Assembly (NCBI GenBank): GCA_003118195.1
Contig: BEXV01000776.1
Coordinates: 117,660 to 143,471 of the forward strand
Source: Hemicentrotus pulcherrimus
Lineage: Eukaryota > Echinodermata > Echinoidea > Camarodonta > Strongylocentrotidae
Reading direction: 5' to 3'
Length of the DNA: 25,812 nucleotides
The translations under genes and the position numbers were made by a program. The notes below the pieces were generated by a model. That model was given only the letters and a program-made list of their open reading frames with translations, did no database searches and was not told where the DNA came from. This document shows positions 9,411-20,530 of the stretch, one piece after another; positions within the stretch are counted from its first letter, which is position 1; each line of letters begins with the position of its first letter.

Positions 9411-10230
9411 GATATCCATCCCAGTGGATAGTATAGTCAAGCTTCGACTGTAAATGCTAAAAGCATCTAATTTACACGTCTAACTGGGAAGGAAGCGACC
9501 TTAGTGTTGTGTGTGTGACTTGTGGACAAGGTAAATTCAATAAGGCCAAGTAACAAAAATTACGTGTTTCTCGTCCCTGCATGCACGCATCGATTTTTGG
9601 TGCTGCTCCAATATTTTTATTATCTGTTGTCTTTATTTCTAAAAATATGTTATACAAGTAATAGTTATACTTGAAGTCAGCGTTACATCAGGGCATTATA
9701 AAAGCCTTGTAATTGTCAGGTATATAAATGTGTGCTTTGTAAAATATGCTTAAAATTTTGCTGTAGTTTTGTACACCTTGTTTAGAAAAAGAAAAGAGAG
9801 CTGTAGGCTTATATTTCAAATGCTTTGGTGTCAGAAGGCGTCGAAGGTGAGGTAGCTATGATACTGTAGTTGAGTGATGAGGACTATAGGCATTGACAAA
9901 TAATGTTGACATCTTGTACTGTAGATATTTTTCACATCTCTATACTCTGTAGTTCAAACGTTACACATTGATTAAAATAACAATCCTATACTGCTGTGCC
10001 ACTGTGTTTTCTTTATATAGTATACAGTCATTTACCACAGGCAAACACTGACTTTTTGCACTGTACGGTATTAAACCTCTAGTCACTGCATGTATTAGCT
10101 AGTGCTTGGCTGTAGTCTTTGAAAGGGAGAGAAAATCATTTAATTTCAGATTTTTGTTTCCGATTTGACAAACTGAAGACTTATGTGATTAAATATTACC
10201 CACTTAACATAGATACAATATAAGGCCAAT
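9411..10230. other. No gene recognised
   Basis: AT-rich sequence, possibly extended 3'UTR or intergenic. ATTAAA near 9970 is an isolated candidate polyadenylation signal. Confidence 0.4.
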
Positions 10231-10784
10231 CATTGGCGTACGCAGGAATTTTTAAGGGGGAGGGGTTAACATTTTAAAATCGGGCCAAAAATTTCGCAAC
10301 GACTCAGCCAGCCGCTTGGCATCATTGGCCAATAGACCAACAACCCAGTAGACCGACAGGCTACTAGACCAAAAGGCAACAAGTCATGTACAACCCTCTA
10401 GACCGACAGGCCCCAAGACCGACCACCCACTAGACAGACAGGCCACTAGGCCGCTAGGCCATTCGACCAATACCCCAAGAGTCCGACATCCTACTAGACC
10501 GACATCCTACTAGACCGACAGCCCACTAGACTAACAGCCCACTAGACTAACAGCCCACCAGACTAACAGCCCACTAGACCAACAACCCAAGAGACCGACA
10601 TCCTACTAGAAGTAGGTCTAACCCAGTAGACCGACAACCCAGTAGGCCGACAACCCGGCAGACAGGCAGCCTGCTAGACCGACAACCCAGTAGACCGTCA
10701 ACCCGGCAGACAGGCAGCCTGCTAGACCGACAACCCAGTAGACCGTCAACCCGGCAGACAGGCAGCCTACTAGACCGACAACCC
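10231..10784 (+). repeat. 16-bp minisatellite with 48-bp higher-order unit
   Basis: It begins after a TTGGCGTACGCAGGAATTTT boundary. From about 10325, units such as CCACTAGACCGACAGC repeat with a 16-bp period, at first degenerate. From about 10620 to the gap a 48-bp higher-order unit appears, three variant 16-mers (CCAGTAGACCG, CCCGGCAGACAGG, CCTGCTAGACCG types) repeated about three times. On the minus strand a 16-residue peptide period would result, but the frame runs through N and there is no sign of a real gene. Confidence 0.85.
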
Positions 10785-11320
10785 NNNNNNNNNNNNNNNN
10801 NNNNNNNNNNNNNNNNNNNNNNNNNNNNNNNNNNNNNNNNNNNNNNNNNNNNNNNNNNNNNNNNNNNNNNNNNNNNNNNNNNNNNNNNNNNNNNNNNNNN
10901 NNNNNNNNNNNNNNNNNNNNNNNNNNNNNNNNNNNNNNNNNNNNNNNNNNNNNNNNNNNNNNNNNNNNNNNNNNNNNNNNNNNNNNNNNNNNNNNNNNNN
11001 NNNNNNNNNNNNNNNNNNNNNNNNNNNNNNNNNNNNNNNNNNNNNNNNNNNNNNNNNNNNNNNNNNNNNNNNNNNNNNNNNNNNNNNNNNNNNNNNNNNN
11101 NNNNNNNNNNNNNNNNNNNNNNNNNNNNNNNNNNNNNNNNNNNNNNNNNNNNNNNNNNNNNNNNNNNNNNNNNNNNNNNNNNNNNNNNNNNNNNNNNNNN
11201 NNNNNNNNNNNNNNNNNNNNNNNNNNNNNNNNNNNNNNNNNNNNNNNNNNNNNNNNNNNNNNNNNNNNNNNNNNNNNNNNNNNNNNNNNNNNNNNNNNNN
11301 NNNNNNNNNNNNNNNNNNNN
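10785..11320. other. Assembly gap (N run)
   Basis: 536 N. It begins inside the minisatellite, so the gap probably hides more array plus the left part of the Harbinger element. Confidence 0.98.
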
Positions 11321-11474
11321 GGCATAAGCATTTTAGCTTCTGACAATTCTACATCTACAAGAAAAATAAATCTGATGACAATAATGGCCCTAAAGCAGAG
11401 CTTTTGGGTCAGCTGAAAGAAGAGAGGCGAATGGAGGTTATGAGCAAGGGAAGCTGCTGAATGAGCTACTCCAA

Positions 11475-12365
11475 CGAAGTATCCCTCGGAGTTGCTGGAT
11501 GCGGTCCTGGATCTACCGGAGGAAGGACCAGGGACAATTCAACCAACTGATGAGGGAGCTAAAGACGAGCAACAAGAGGCACTCACGAATGTTTTGAGGC
11601 TAACCCCTGAAATAATTAAAGAGTTATAGCAGAGACTACATGAAAGACTGGAGAAGTGGGACACCTTCTTTAGGAAAACCCTCTCGCCCGTGCTGAAGTA
11701 GGCCAGGGTGATAGCTACAAGACACTCATGTATAGCTTCAGGGTAGCCCTCAGTACCATTTTCCTCAAAGTACGTGAGGTATGCACTGCCATCATTGAGG
11801 AATACGGTGATATGCTGGTGAGGTGACCTACCAGCCCACAGAAATGAAGAGCGGTCGCACAGGGCTTCGAACACCACTGGAATTTTCCCCAAACCTTGGT
11901 GCTTTGGACGGCAAGCATGTTGCAATCAAGTGCCCTGAGGATAGTGGGTCAATATTTTACAACTACAAGGGTTTCTACTCTATTTTACTCATGGCCGTGG
12001 TCGACGCCAACTACAAATTGTTGTAGATAGATGTCGGATACGAAACCTCTGATGCACAGCTCTTCGACTCGTGTGAACTAAAACAACGTCTTGAATCTGA
12101 AACCCTTCGAGTGCCTCTGCAACAGTCAATGACCAACGATGATGAAGACACCCCCTACTTCTTTGTGGCAGACGAGACCTTCGCCATGACGACATGGCTA
12201 ATGAAGCCGTACGCAAGGAGGGCTATGTCTAGACAAGAGAGAATTCACAACTACCGGCCGTCCCGGGTGAAGAGATCATGGTGGAGAATGCTTTCGGCAT
12301 CCTTACCAATAGGCAAGATCCTTCTCTTGGTCACTTGAGAAATTGACTACGTCTTTCCGCGGGTT
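11475..12365 (+). pseudogene. PIF/Harbinger (HARBI1-like) transposase, decayed
   Basis: Fragments in all three + frames match the order of a Harbinger DDE nuclease. N-terminal RRKDQGQFNQLMRELKT lies near 11512-11565, then LTPEIIKEL with a stop. GDSYKTLMYSFRVALSTI and EVCTAIIEEYG follow near 11710-11815, then [11 protein letters not shown] near 11865. In another frame comes [11 protein letters not shown] with [19 protein letters not shown] near 11905-12021. VADETFAMTTWLMKPY and RIHNYRPSR follow near 12168-12265, and VENAFGILTNR, holding the expected third catalytic residue (Glu), near 12280-12315. Several frameshifts and stops (for example TAG near 12026) rule out a working enzyme. The intact protein would integrate DNA at TTA/TAA sites. 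A reverse-strand frame at 11539-11925 is a shadow. Confidence 0.85.
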
Positions 12366-12550
12366 CTTCGCCACGTTCGTCTCCTCGCGTTCACCAAGCG
12401 ATGGTGACTCTGTGGCCGGCGCGGGCGATGTGACCTAGGCGGCTCGACTGAAGGCTTCGTCCTCGTCGTCACCCCCTTTTTGCTTTGGCTTTTTGCATCT
12501 TCTTGTTCAGTAGTTGTATATTCTTCAAATGTTGATTGCGGTGTGATTCC
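12350..12550 (-). pseudogene. Possible remnant of Harbinger second ORF (Myb/MADF-like tail)
   Basis: On the minus strand, a Lys-rich stretch followed by DDEDEAFSRAA resembles the acidic tail seen in Myb/MADF-type partner proteins of Harbinger elements. Its position is right, facing the transposase tail-to-tail. The reading is interrupted by stops and the match is short. Inference only. Confidence 0.3.
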
Positions 12551-12559
12551 AATCCTTGA

Positions 12560-13114
12560 GGCGCCCCGCCTTATGTTGCCGATACGCAGCGCATAGGCAA
12601 CTAATCGCAGTGATAGCGAGCTAAAGCGTGCTGCAACCAGCGACTGCGAGCTAAAGCGAACGGCGTACGAGCTAGACTCGTAGCGTAGCGAGTGGCAATC
12701 GCAAGGTCTTTTTGCTGCTCCGAGCGATGTGCGAGCAACAGCGCAACAATACGCACAATCATGCGTATGGACACGAGCTAAAGCGAAGTAGATCGTGCAG
12801 GAAACGCAGCTATACGTGCTCCGAAAAAGAGGTGCGTATGATTGCGTTTATCTGCGCTAAGCCACTCGTTGTCGCTCGCATTCACTGGTTGCCACTCGTA
12901 TCCGCTCGTATGCAAATTGACCTTGCATTTGCTTGCGATAGTTTAGAAAATTTTAAAACTAGCGAGCGACCAACGCAGGCATATGCGCTAGTCTGCGTAT
13001 TGAGTACGTAGTGAGCACGTTGTATTGCGCGTTATTGGGTATGACTGCCTTTGTCTGCGTTCGGGTAATACGCAGCAATACGCAAGCCAAATACGCAAAG
13101 GTGTGACTGAGGCA
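12560..13114. mobile_element. Right end of the Harbinger element, ATACGC-word region
   Basis: On the minus strand the end reads TGCCTCAGTCACACCTTTGC, a Harbinger-type terminus, followed outward by TTA at 13115-13117. Inside are GAGCTAAAGCG three times (about 12619, 12649, 12775), at least five ATACGC words and many CGAGC/GCTCG permutations. No matching left terminus was found and may lie in the gap. It may be the subterminal part of the transposon that carried the transposase, or a separate MITE. Confidence 0.55.
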
Positions 13115-13127
13115 TTAGTGATGACGC

Positions 13128-13175
13128 TGGTGGTGGTGGTGGTGTTGTTCGTAATGTTGGTGATGGTGGTATTTT
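13128..13175 (+). repeat. (GGT)n microsatellite
   Basis: GGTGGTGGTGGTGGT followed by degenerate GTT/GGT units. Low complexity. Confidence 0.8.
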
Positions 13176-14260
13176 GGTTTTTACGTTCCTGACTGAGCAT
13201 GGAAGAGTTGTGCTCCAATCTTACATTTTGCTTTCCAACTGAGCCTGGGTCCGGGTACTGAGGTGCTCCATAAATAGCATTAGTTTCTCTTTTTCAAAGA
13301 ATACTCCCACCCGTGTATCATGGAGTGCAGTGCTTGTGCATACATTAATAATGATTAGATAACTTTCATGAGCACGTATACAGTATTTTGTCTCCGTGTA
13401 TTTCACAATTTGGTCATGCTCAGACTGCAACTGTGAACTGGCTTTTTGTGACATAGGGAATGATAACCCTAAACACAATATAATTGGATGTGAAACGGAT
13501 TAAAAAATGCGCCTCTAATCACACCAATGATAATCTATACATAGGATTATATATTTCAGAAATCACTTCAGCGTTATCACTTTATAGCAACATAATAAGA
13601 TGGAGAAACACATTCAAGCATTTACCATTTAGTGGTACAATGTAGCTGTCAAAATAAAACACTTCATCTAATAACCCTTTAGATCATTTTCATATTTCAT
13701 TTTCGTTTCTAAAGCTAGACTTTTAAGCATTCTATCAAAGATATATACGTCGTGAATGTACAAAAGAAATCTATGACCGTATGAATAATAATCTACGTAT
13801 AGTATACCAGTGGCTTATGGCCTCCATTGATCATCATGTCATTGTTTCGAATAACTTTAGATAACAGTTCATTTTAATGTCTATTAATTGCCCTCAATGT
13901 CTCTAATAAGAACCCAATAATTTTACTTCACCGTACTTTTTTATTTATTATATATATATATATATATGCTTTACATGTACGTTTAAAGACCGTCAATACT
14001 ACTGGGCCAGAAGGTATTAGACCACACAGCGAGGTCACTGACAGGTGGCTATCTCTAAACTCAGCTCTCAACTAACATAAGAAAAAGAGGATCATGGAGA
14101 CCAACAGGCACCGATTGTGGAAGTGTTTCTATATAGAGGGAGCAAGTAGCTACAAGTAGGACAGTGGGGCTTAATATTTCACATAACTGCCAAATAATCG
14201 GAGGACATACTGTGTATGATCGAATCTCTTTGACAAGTAGGACAGCGGAGCTTTAAAAAA
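13176..14260. other. No gene recognised
   Basis: AT-rich with an (AT)n run at 13948-13968. A word ACAAGTAGGACAG occurs twice (about 14151 and 14233). No coding or RNA signal. Confidence 0.5.
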
Positions 14261-14799
14261 TTAAAGATACTATGTCCCTTTTGCAGCCAACCTCAAATTC
14301 TGTAGAACTTTGCAGGAATTATGAATATGTCATGTATGTCCTATCTGTGAAATGTATACGTTAACAGTGTCCTAATATTCAAATTATGCAAGGAAACCTG
14401 TTTACTTGCTAGACTTCACTGTCAGACACTATTGTGTGACTGACTGACTTTTTCTTCTTCTTTGATAATAATATACATAAAATGAGCTGTAAAGGGTACA
14501 TGATCATTTGCCTACATCAATAACCCACTTCTTGTAATGGCCAAAATTAAACTGATCGAATCTTTGCGCACCATAAAACGTACGACCATTCGGTACAATG
14601 GTCTGAAAATCAGACTATTACTTACTGGCTCTATAGCTCTTAGATCGATTTGACAACTAATAGTCGTTATTTTCCCACATTTTCAAGCCCCCCCCCCCTT
14701 TTTTTTCAGGGAAGTTCTAAATTAGTATTTACTTTCAAATGCTGTTGGAATTTAACATTTTCATTTTTTTGACCTGCAAATGGGACATAGTACATTTAA
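14261..14799 (+). mobile_element. TIR element family (TACTATGTCCC ends), copy 2, most complete
   Basis: The left end TTAAAGATACTATGTCCC continues TTTTGCAG. The right end, reversed, is TTAAATGTACTATGTCCC and continues ATTTGCAG, giving about 26 bp of TIR with three mismatches. It is about 539 bp with no ORF. Shared landmarks with the other copies include AACGTTAACAGTGTCC, GACTTCACTGTCA, TAATGGCCAAAATTAAACTG and GGGAAGTTCTAAATTAGT. Confidence 0.85.
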
Positions 14800-15457
14800 T
14801 GTAATGACATACATTGTATGAGAACATAGAATACATTAATATATAATAGCAATTCAACCAGAAATAATAACATAATTAAATCAATAAATACCTACTTGTG
14901 AAATTAGCCCATATTGTGTGAGATGATAATAAACTAAAGCTCTTGTCTACGATTGTTTACACTCTAATGAAACATATAAATCTCATTTCCTTTAACTGTT
15001 ATGGTTTCAAAACCTGACGCAATGGTTCACAGATTTACCTTACTTACAAAAGGAAAGTAAGTCTACTATGTGTCTTGTCCCAATCACATATTTACCAGTT
15101 CACATGAAACAATATTAAAATGACCCATGAATAAGATCATTCTTTGTAATAATTATAGAAATATCAAATTCTGCGCATTTGAATGACCAATGAAGTGTAC
15201 GAGGTGCATCGTAACCGTCGGTTTGTAACATATATATTTAAAAATATATATATTTCCACAAACTAGTCACAAGATGATTACCATGTTTATACAATTTTCA
15301 ACAATTATCTTTACCATTCTAACATAAAAAATTATAAGTCTTTGCACCTTTTAAGGAAAGAAAATGTTGCAGCGTAAACTGATTATTACAGCGACACATT
15401 ATAGCTAATAGTGGCCAGTAGCATTGACTCTATAGTTGGTCTACTAGTTAAACCCAT
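14800..15457. other. GPCR-B downstream flank, no other gene recognised
   Basis: AT-rich, with an AT palindrome ATATATATTTAAAAATATATATAT near 15227-15252 (given in two parts: ATATATATTTA and AAATATATATAT). No obvious minus-strand AATAAA close to the GPCR-B stop. Confidence 0.4.
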
Positions 15458-16666
15458 CTAGTCTTCTTGAGCCTCACTTTTCCTCAGGGTTGTTACACTG
15501 GTTTCAGCGTCTCCATGGCTGAAGAGCGAACGTGGCTTGATCGTTACAGAGAAGAACAATGCCTTGATAGCCTTTCTGAATTCTGGATGGCGAGCCGTAT
15601 AAATGATCGGATTGGCACAGGAGTTGAAGAAACCGAGAAGAGTGAAGATGCTGTTAAGACTGCTGTACCGGTAGGACGTCGGCACCAAACCGAGGTTATA
15701 ACCGAAGAAAGCGATCTGGTTAGGGCTCCAGCAGAGAACATAGATGAGGATGACGATCAGCATCAACTTAAGAATGCGGTTCTTAGCAATCACATGGAAC
15801 GTGGCTTGGTTGTTGTTGTCGTTGGAACAGTTAACGAACCTGCTTGCTTGGCGATGAAGAGTTACAGCGATGACGGTCTGGGTGATAAACATGGTCAGAG
15901 TGGGTATGACAATGCGGATAGCAAAAACAAAGCATCCATATGCGATCTTTTCCGTATCGTTCCGGTAGGTGATGATACACATGTTGGTTTGTTTGTTGAC
16001 CCGGAAGAGGATGATCCCTCGAAGGCCAGACAAGAACGAAGCGATCCAGATGATGATGACCCAGATAGACACAGTTCGTCTTGTTAAGGTACGACTGAAG
16101 TAGAGAGGAAAGACCACGGCGACGAATCGTTCTATGGCGATGGCCATCAAGGTATAGATAGAACTAGCTATACACACCCACATCGGAAAATTGGGGTAGA
16201 TTATTTTGCAGAAGGCATATCCGGTCCAGGTATCAGGGATCCTTTCAGGCCTTGGGACCGGGATCAGAAACACCGAAGTGAGGAAGTCCGCGATGGCCAG
16301 AGCTGCGATCAAGGTGTCGGTCGATCTACAATACTTTCGCCTCTGGAACAGGACCAGTAAGACCAGAGAGTTACCGATTATACCGATGATGGCGAACAGC
16401 AGCTGCAGGATCAATACCCAGGACCATTGGATCGGATTCCAAACCCATGAGGTCAGAGTGTCCCGATCCTGACTTATTCCAGAAACATCTGTGCTAGTAT
16501 TTGAGGTGGACGTCCGTGACACTTCGGTGATGTCTTCTGGTTCTGTCGTCCAATCTTCCAGAGTCCATGGCTGTGATGGGATGGTAGCAGTATCGGTCGT
16601 AGCACTAACCCTGATTACAAGTATGAGTAACGCAAGCCGTATGAGCCCTCTAGAAGACATCTTCAT
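15458..16666 (-). CDS. Rhodopsin-class (class A) GPCR, single-exon CDS (GPCR-B)
   Basis: 402 residues, a paralog of GPCR-A on the opposite strand (the two genes are convergent). Residues 1-22 form a likely signal peptide (LIRLALLILVIRVSA). The Ser/Thr-rich ectodomain has an N-glycosylation site at N56 (NTS); N236 (NDT) lies in ECL2. Landmarks: N99 in TM1 (IIGNSLV), D127 in TM2, C153 paired with C230, E-R-F at 179-181, W207, P255, C-W-S-P at 312-315 and N-P-I-I-Y at 352-356. The pre-TM1 patch WVWNPIQWSW (74-83) matches the Trp spacing in GPCR-A. Shared blocks include RSTDTLI, ALAIAD and NSCANPIIYT. The first ATG is used here; an in-frame ATG two codons later is an alternative start. A probable splice acceptor lies 7 bases upstream of the ATG. 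The role is inferred as G-protein-coupled ligand sensing at the cell surface. The ligand and exact subfamily are not determinable from the sequence. Confidence 0.95.
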   Translation of the reverse strand: MKMSSRGLIRLALLILVIRVSATTDTATIPSQPWTLEDWTTEPEDITEVSRTSTSNTSTDVSGISQDRDTLTSWVWNPIQWSWVLILQLLFAIIGIIGNSLVLLVLFQRRKYCRSTDTLIAALAIADFLTSVFLIPVPRPERIPDTWTGYAFCKIIYPNFPMWVCIASSIYTLMAIAIERFVAVVFPLYFSRTLTRRTVSIWVIIIWIASFLSGLRGIILFRVNKQTNMCIITYRNDTEKIAYGCFVFAIRIVIPTLTMFITQTVIAVTLHRQASRFVNCSNDNNNQATFHVIAKNRILKLMLIVILIYVLCWSPNQIAFFGYNLGLVPTSYRYSSLNSIFTLLGFFNSCANPIIYTARHPEFRKAIKALFFSVTIKPRSLFSHGDAETSVTTLRKSEAQED

Positions 16667-16673
16667 CTCGCTT

Positions 16674-16694
16674 CTGAGGAATGAAAGTAAAAAT
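16674..16694 (-). promoter_or_regulatory. Probable splice acceptor upstream of GPCR-B
   Basis: Read on the minus strand, a pyrimidine-rich run (TTTTTACTTTCATTCCTCAG) ends in AG at 16674-16675, seven bases before the ATG. It has the same arrangement as GPCR-A and suggests a 5'UTR intron conserved between the paralogs. A nearby donor-like GTAAGG (about 16722) would give an intron of only about 49 nt, so the true donor is probably further upstream. Confidence 0.6.
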
Positions 16695-17313
16695 CAAAAT
16701 TATCATTGTCAATATACCTTACAAGGAGGGTGATAGAACGTGGTAGCGTTCAGTGGCTATTAGGTGCTTAAAAGTGTGAGATAACATCAAACACATTCTA
16801 GAATTCGTAAAGATTATACTGTTGCAACAGAAATGAAAAGCATTGCTGTGTCGATGAATTTGATTTTTAATATCTACGTGTAAGTTTAGTCATTCGCACC
16901 TATCTATTTCATTTTAACAAGGTCAGGTCATTAACAAATAAATTGAAGAAAAACATTCTCTCATATTGAAGGTTTCACGAGAAAATCGGTATTGGAGATG
17001 CATCAGATCCGATATCTTTCATATATATATTTTTCATTCAACTTTTTTCTTAAAATCCATCTTTAGAAGTTAATCCTGGGGGTTAGTTTGAAAAAATTGA
17101 ACTCTGTTCTTTACCCAGGGTTTCAAAACACATTTATATCCTGCTTGTACCAAACAGTTATAAATCAATGTTCACCCTTAACTGCATGGAGGAAGAAGAA
17201 GACAATAATGAATAACGAGACATGACAAATAGGTCAAATAAACTTTAGCAGAAATTTCGAAAATTTTCCCCAAATAGAACTTCCCGAAAGGAATGAAATT
17301 CAAACCTCTGAAT
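16695..17313. other. GPCR-B upstream flank, no gene recognised
   Basis: AT-rich, presumably intron or promoter-side DNA of GPCR-B. No convincing TATA/donor pair was found on the minus strand. Confidence 0.4.
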
Positions 17314-17336
17314 TCTCTCTCTCTCTCTCTCTCTCT
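17314..17336 (+). repeat. (CT)n microsatellite
   Basis: Uninterrupted CT dinucleotides, about 11 units. Confidence 0.9.
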
Positions 17337-18553
17337 GGTGCTCTGCTGTACAGCAGGTTTTATGCATGAAAGCACTCTATTTTGTTTGTCTTGAGCCCTT
17401 TCTTTCATCTTGTGTATCCTTTCCTTTGATACCATTAGACGTCATAACTCTTTTCCTTCCCCTCGGTCCTTTTCCACTGGATTATGAAGTTGAATATTGT
17501 CTGACGAGTTTGGCTACTGTTTGGTGCAAACTTAAGAGTACCACACTAATTGAAATTTCATCACGGCTTGCTTTCATAATGACGTTAAGAAACTTGAAAT
17601 GAAAAGGGCGATGGACTAACGTATATCAGTCATTTCCGTGTCATTTATATTATTGCTTTATGAAACAAAGAGACGAGATTCAAATTACAATAATGGACTC
17701 AGATTCAATTAGGTGAAGTGTACGTGTGCTCCAATAATAATATTATGTGTGCGTTTTGGGGAGTCAATTAATTTTAGCGTGTGTTGATTTTCTAACATCA
17801 AACAAATGCATGAATCTCCCCGAATGCACAACTTGATAGGGATTTTTCTGTTTCTGCTCAGGAAAAGTAATATTTCTCCTTGTTTTTAACTTACTTTTTT
17901 TAATAGAAAAAATGATCTGGAACCTTTTTTTTTTTAATGTATCAAAGTCGTAATTTTTCACATCATGCTTCGTTGGCTTGTGACATTTGAATGAGCCAGC
18001 ATGATCCATTTTATTCAAAATCCATTACGTCTCGAAAAAATAAAATTCACCCTCCGACAACATATCCGATGGCCTTTAAATTTTTATTCTCATGGCCTTC
18101 AAAATTGTTTTTCTTTCTCAAATTAAATTCACATTGTTGTTAGTCTACATACACAATAGGCACGAGTTATCATGAAGCAAACGATACTAACTTTGAAATT
18201 ACTTTGGTGCTGATATGACAGAATTGCTCGATTTCCATTTTCTTGATTGAATTTAAGAAGATGTAATGGTGTCGGTAGAAGTAAAGAGCTGTGCGACATT
18301 TTGGGTGCATACTAGAAATTGATAAAATTGCGGAATACAAGGTGAGCGGAAGAAAATATACATCGAACGTCAATTACTTGATATTTTGTGAAAGAAACGG
18401 AAGGAAATGAAAGTATATCATGCAGGCCATTTGAATGAAGTTGGAAGTAAATGGAAATACTATTAGAATAGAGAACGGGGGAAAGGAAGTGAAAGTTCAG
18501 ATGGAACATGTAGTATGATAGAAATCTTGGAAAGGTGAAGGCTTTATGAAGGT
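17337..18553. other. No gene recognised
   Basis: AT-rich with short frames of up to about 85 codons that lack motifs. A minus-strand donor-like GTAAGT near 17890 is an isolated signal. Confidence 0.45.
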
Positions 18554-18690
18554 GAATAGCTGGGGAGAGAAAGAGGGAAAGGAGAGAGAAAGGAAGAAAA
18601 GGGTATTATGTGGATAAATATAGAGGTATATAAATTATAGAGAGAAAGAGGGTAAGGCAGAGACAAAAAGAGGGTGAGAGAGTGGGAGGA
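18554..18690 (+). repeat. Purine-rich (GA) tract
   Basis: GAGAGAAAGAGGG-type low-complexity sequence broken by an AT-rich stretch. Confidence 0.7.
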
Positions 18691-19707
18691 CGAATACAGG
18701 GAAAAGCAGATAAAGATAAATAATTAAAGTTCGGCATCAATGATATAGTCCTATGATATCGATATTTATGATTACTTTTGAAGAATCTTTGCCCTGGTTA
18801 TAAAGGTAAGTATGTAGCTCATGTTCATCGTATACGCTTCATCTTGTTTCTTAATCTTTAACACTCGTCCACTGAGAGCAAGAAGGGCGTTATGTCATGA
18901 TACTCCTACAAAGAGTGTAACATCCTTCTGGCTTTCAATAGACATAGAGCACATGTGAACAAGAGTGTCTGTTCAGATACGACATATTGCAAAATCAAAG
19001 GGCGTGTTCCTATAAGTTCCAAAGATTTACTCGGAATGTATAATGTTCACGGTATTGATTTGTTGAAGAAAAAAATCTGGAAATAAATAGAACCTATAAA
19101 ATGAGAGTCAACCTTTAATATCATTTGAAGTTGAACTACTTCTTCACATGTGAGAAGAATATTTTAAGATGAAAAGAAAAAAAATTAAATCGCATCAATA
19201 TTTCAGGAAAATCTGGAAGTAGGTGTGATATCAAAATGAAAACATGCAGAGACTTCGAGGTAACAGTCATGCCCGCAGTCATGTTGGATTTACGATACGT
19301 GATCATGATAATAATCCGTATTTACTACATTTCTCAAAATGTGTCTGATAGTATGGGATCCTAAAAGCCTTTGGGTTACTTGATAGCATCAAATGTTAAC
19401 TCCACTCAATAAGGTGAAAGAAGACTTTGCATCTTCCATTCATAATTGAAACCTTTTAGAATTGATAAATAGCATCGACCTTTTGTCGGTGTGTTTGATA
19501 GAGGAAATGGAATCTTTTAACCCTCTTAGCTAGCATGGATGGAAATAACGCTTTCTTTACAAAATTAAGCATCACATACGAGTGAAATGCTTTCTCCTGT
19601 TTCTAAAACTAGATCTGGTTTTATATTGATGGAATGAAACGATCCGATTTTCTGTTTAAAAACCCTTGCATCTTATCTTCTATTAATGTAAGACTTGCTT
19701 TTTGGTA
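18691..19707. other. No gene recognised
   Basis: AT-rich DNA without long frames, RNA motifs or repeats recognised. Confidence 0.45.
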
Positions 19708-19757
19708 CTCTCTCTCTCTCTCTCTCAAAACTCTCTCTCTCTCTCTCTCTCCCTCTC
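19708..19757 (+). repeat. (CT)n microsatellite, interrupted
   Basis: Two CT runs split by AAAA. The short open frame across it is an artefact of low complexity. Confidence 0.9.
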
Positions 19758-20530
19758 GCATACATTCAATGTTTATAAATAAAGATGCTACCTTCGTAAG
19801 TCAAACAAGAATGAAGTTGTCATATAAGTGCTTTGAATTTCTGTTGATTGATCCGGCCTACTAGTTATCAATTTGCAATCTTAACTGCAAACTTTCACTG
19901 TGATTTTGTTTAATTTCTTGATCTTACAAAAGTTTTTTAAAATGACTTTTAATGGTATAGGTTAAATAACACTTTTCCGTAAAACATGAATTATATAGCT
20001 TTGCATGCATGCATGTTCTCTTCAAAAACTTTTAAATTTCTTTCTCTAATTTTTTTTAAAAAGCATATGGTACATCTTTCAAAAGCTAAATCATCGGCAG
20101 TTATTTCATGTGATATTCACTCCATTTTCCTTTCGTATGACATAGTTCATGTATTCATATCTGTATTCGTAATTATACAAGTTCCCAACAATATTCAACG
20201 CTTAAAAAAATTCCTGCACTAGAATTCAAATGAAACTATGAGCAGATTAAATGGCACTCTTTCATTTTCCCTTTTTTCGTTGCAGCAGATCCTTCTTCTT
20301 CCTCTCTCTCTTCTCTCTGTCGTCTTCCCATCTTGCCCTTTTTCATTTCTCCTTTTCTCTGTAATTAGAAATTTGTCTATGTTTATCATCAATTTGAGGT
20401 ACAATATTTGAACAATTCTTCTCAATTTCTAATTTCAATTTTTATTTCTTGTCAATATTGGTGCAACTATGTCATCTTTGTTTGTATCAGTCTTTGTTCC
20501 GTATCTTTTCCTGTCCATCTGAATCATTTC
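19758..20530. other. No gene recognised
   Basis: AT-rich with pyrimidine-rich patches (about 20260-20360). No coding support. Confidence 0.45.

Noticed and set aside
10618..11346. 242-codon minus-strand frame with a 16-residue repeat
   Set aside because: Most of it is N. The visible part is the translated minisatellite.
11539..11925. 128-codon minus-strand frame
   Set aside because: Antisense to the Harbinger transposase remnant, which has clear motifs on +.
15467..16087. 206-codon open frame on + inside the GPCR-B region
   Set aside because: It is exactly antisense to the GPCR-B coding frame, is rich in Asp and Glu as expected for a shadow of hydrophobic helices, and has no domain.
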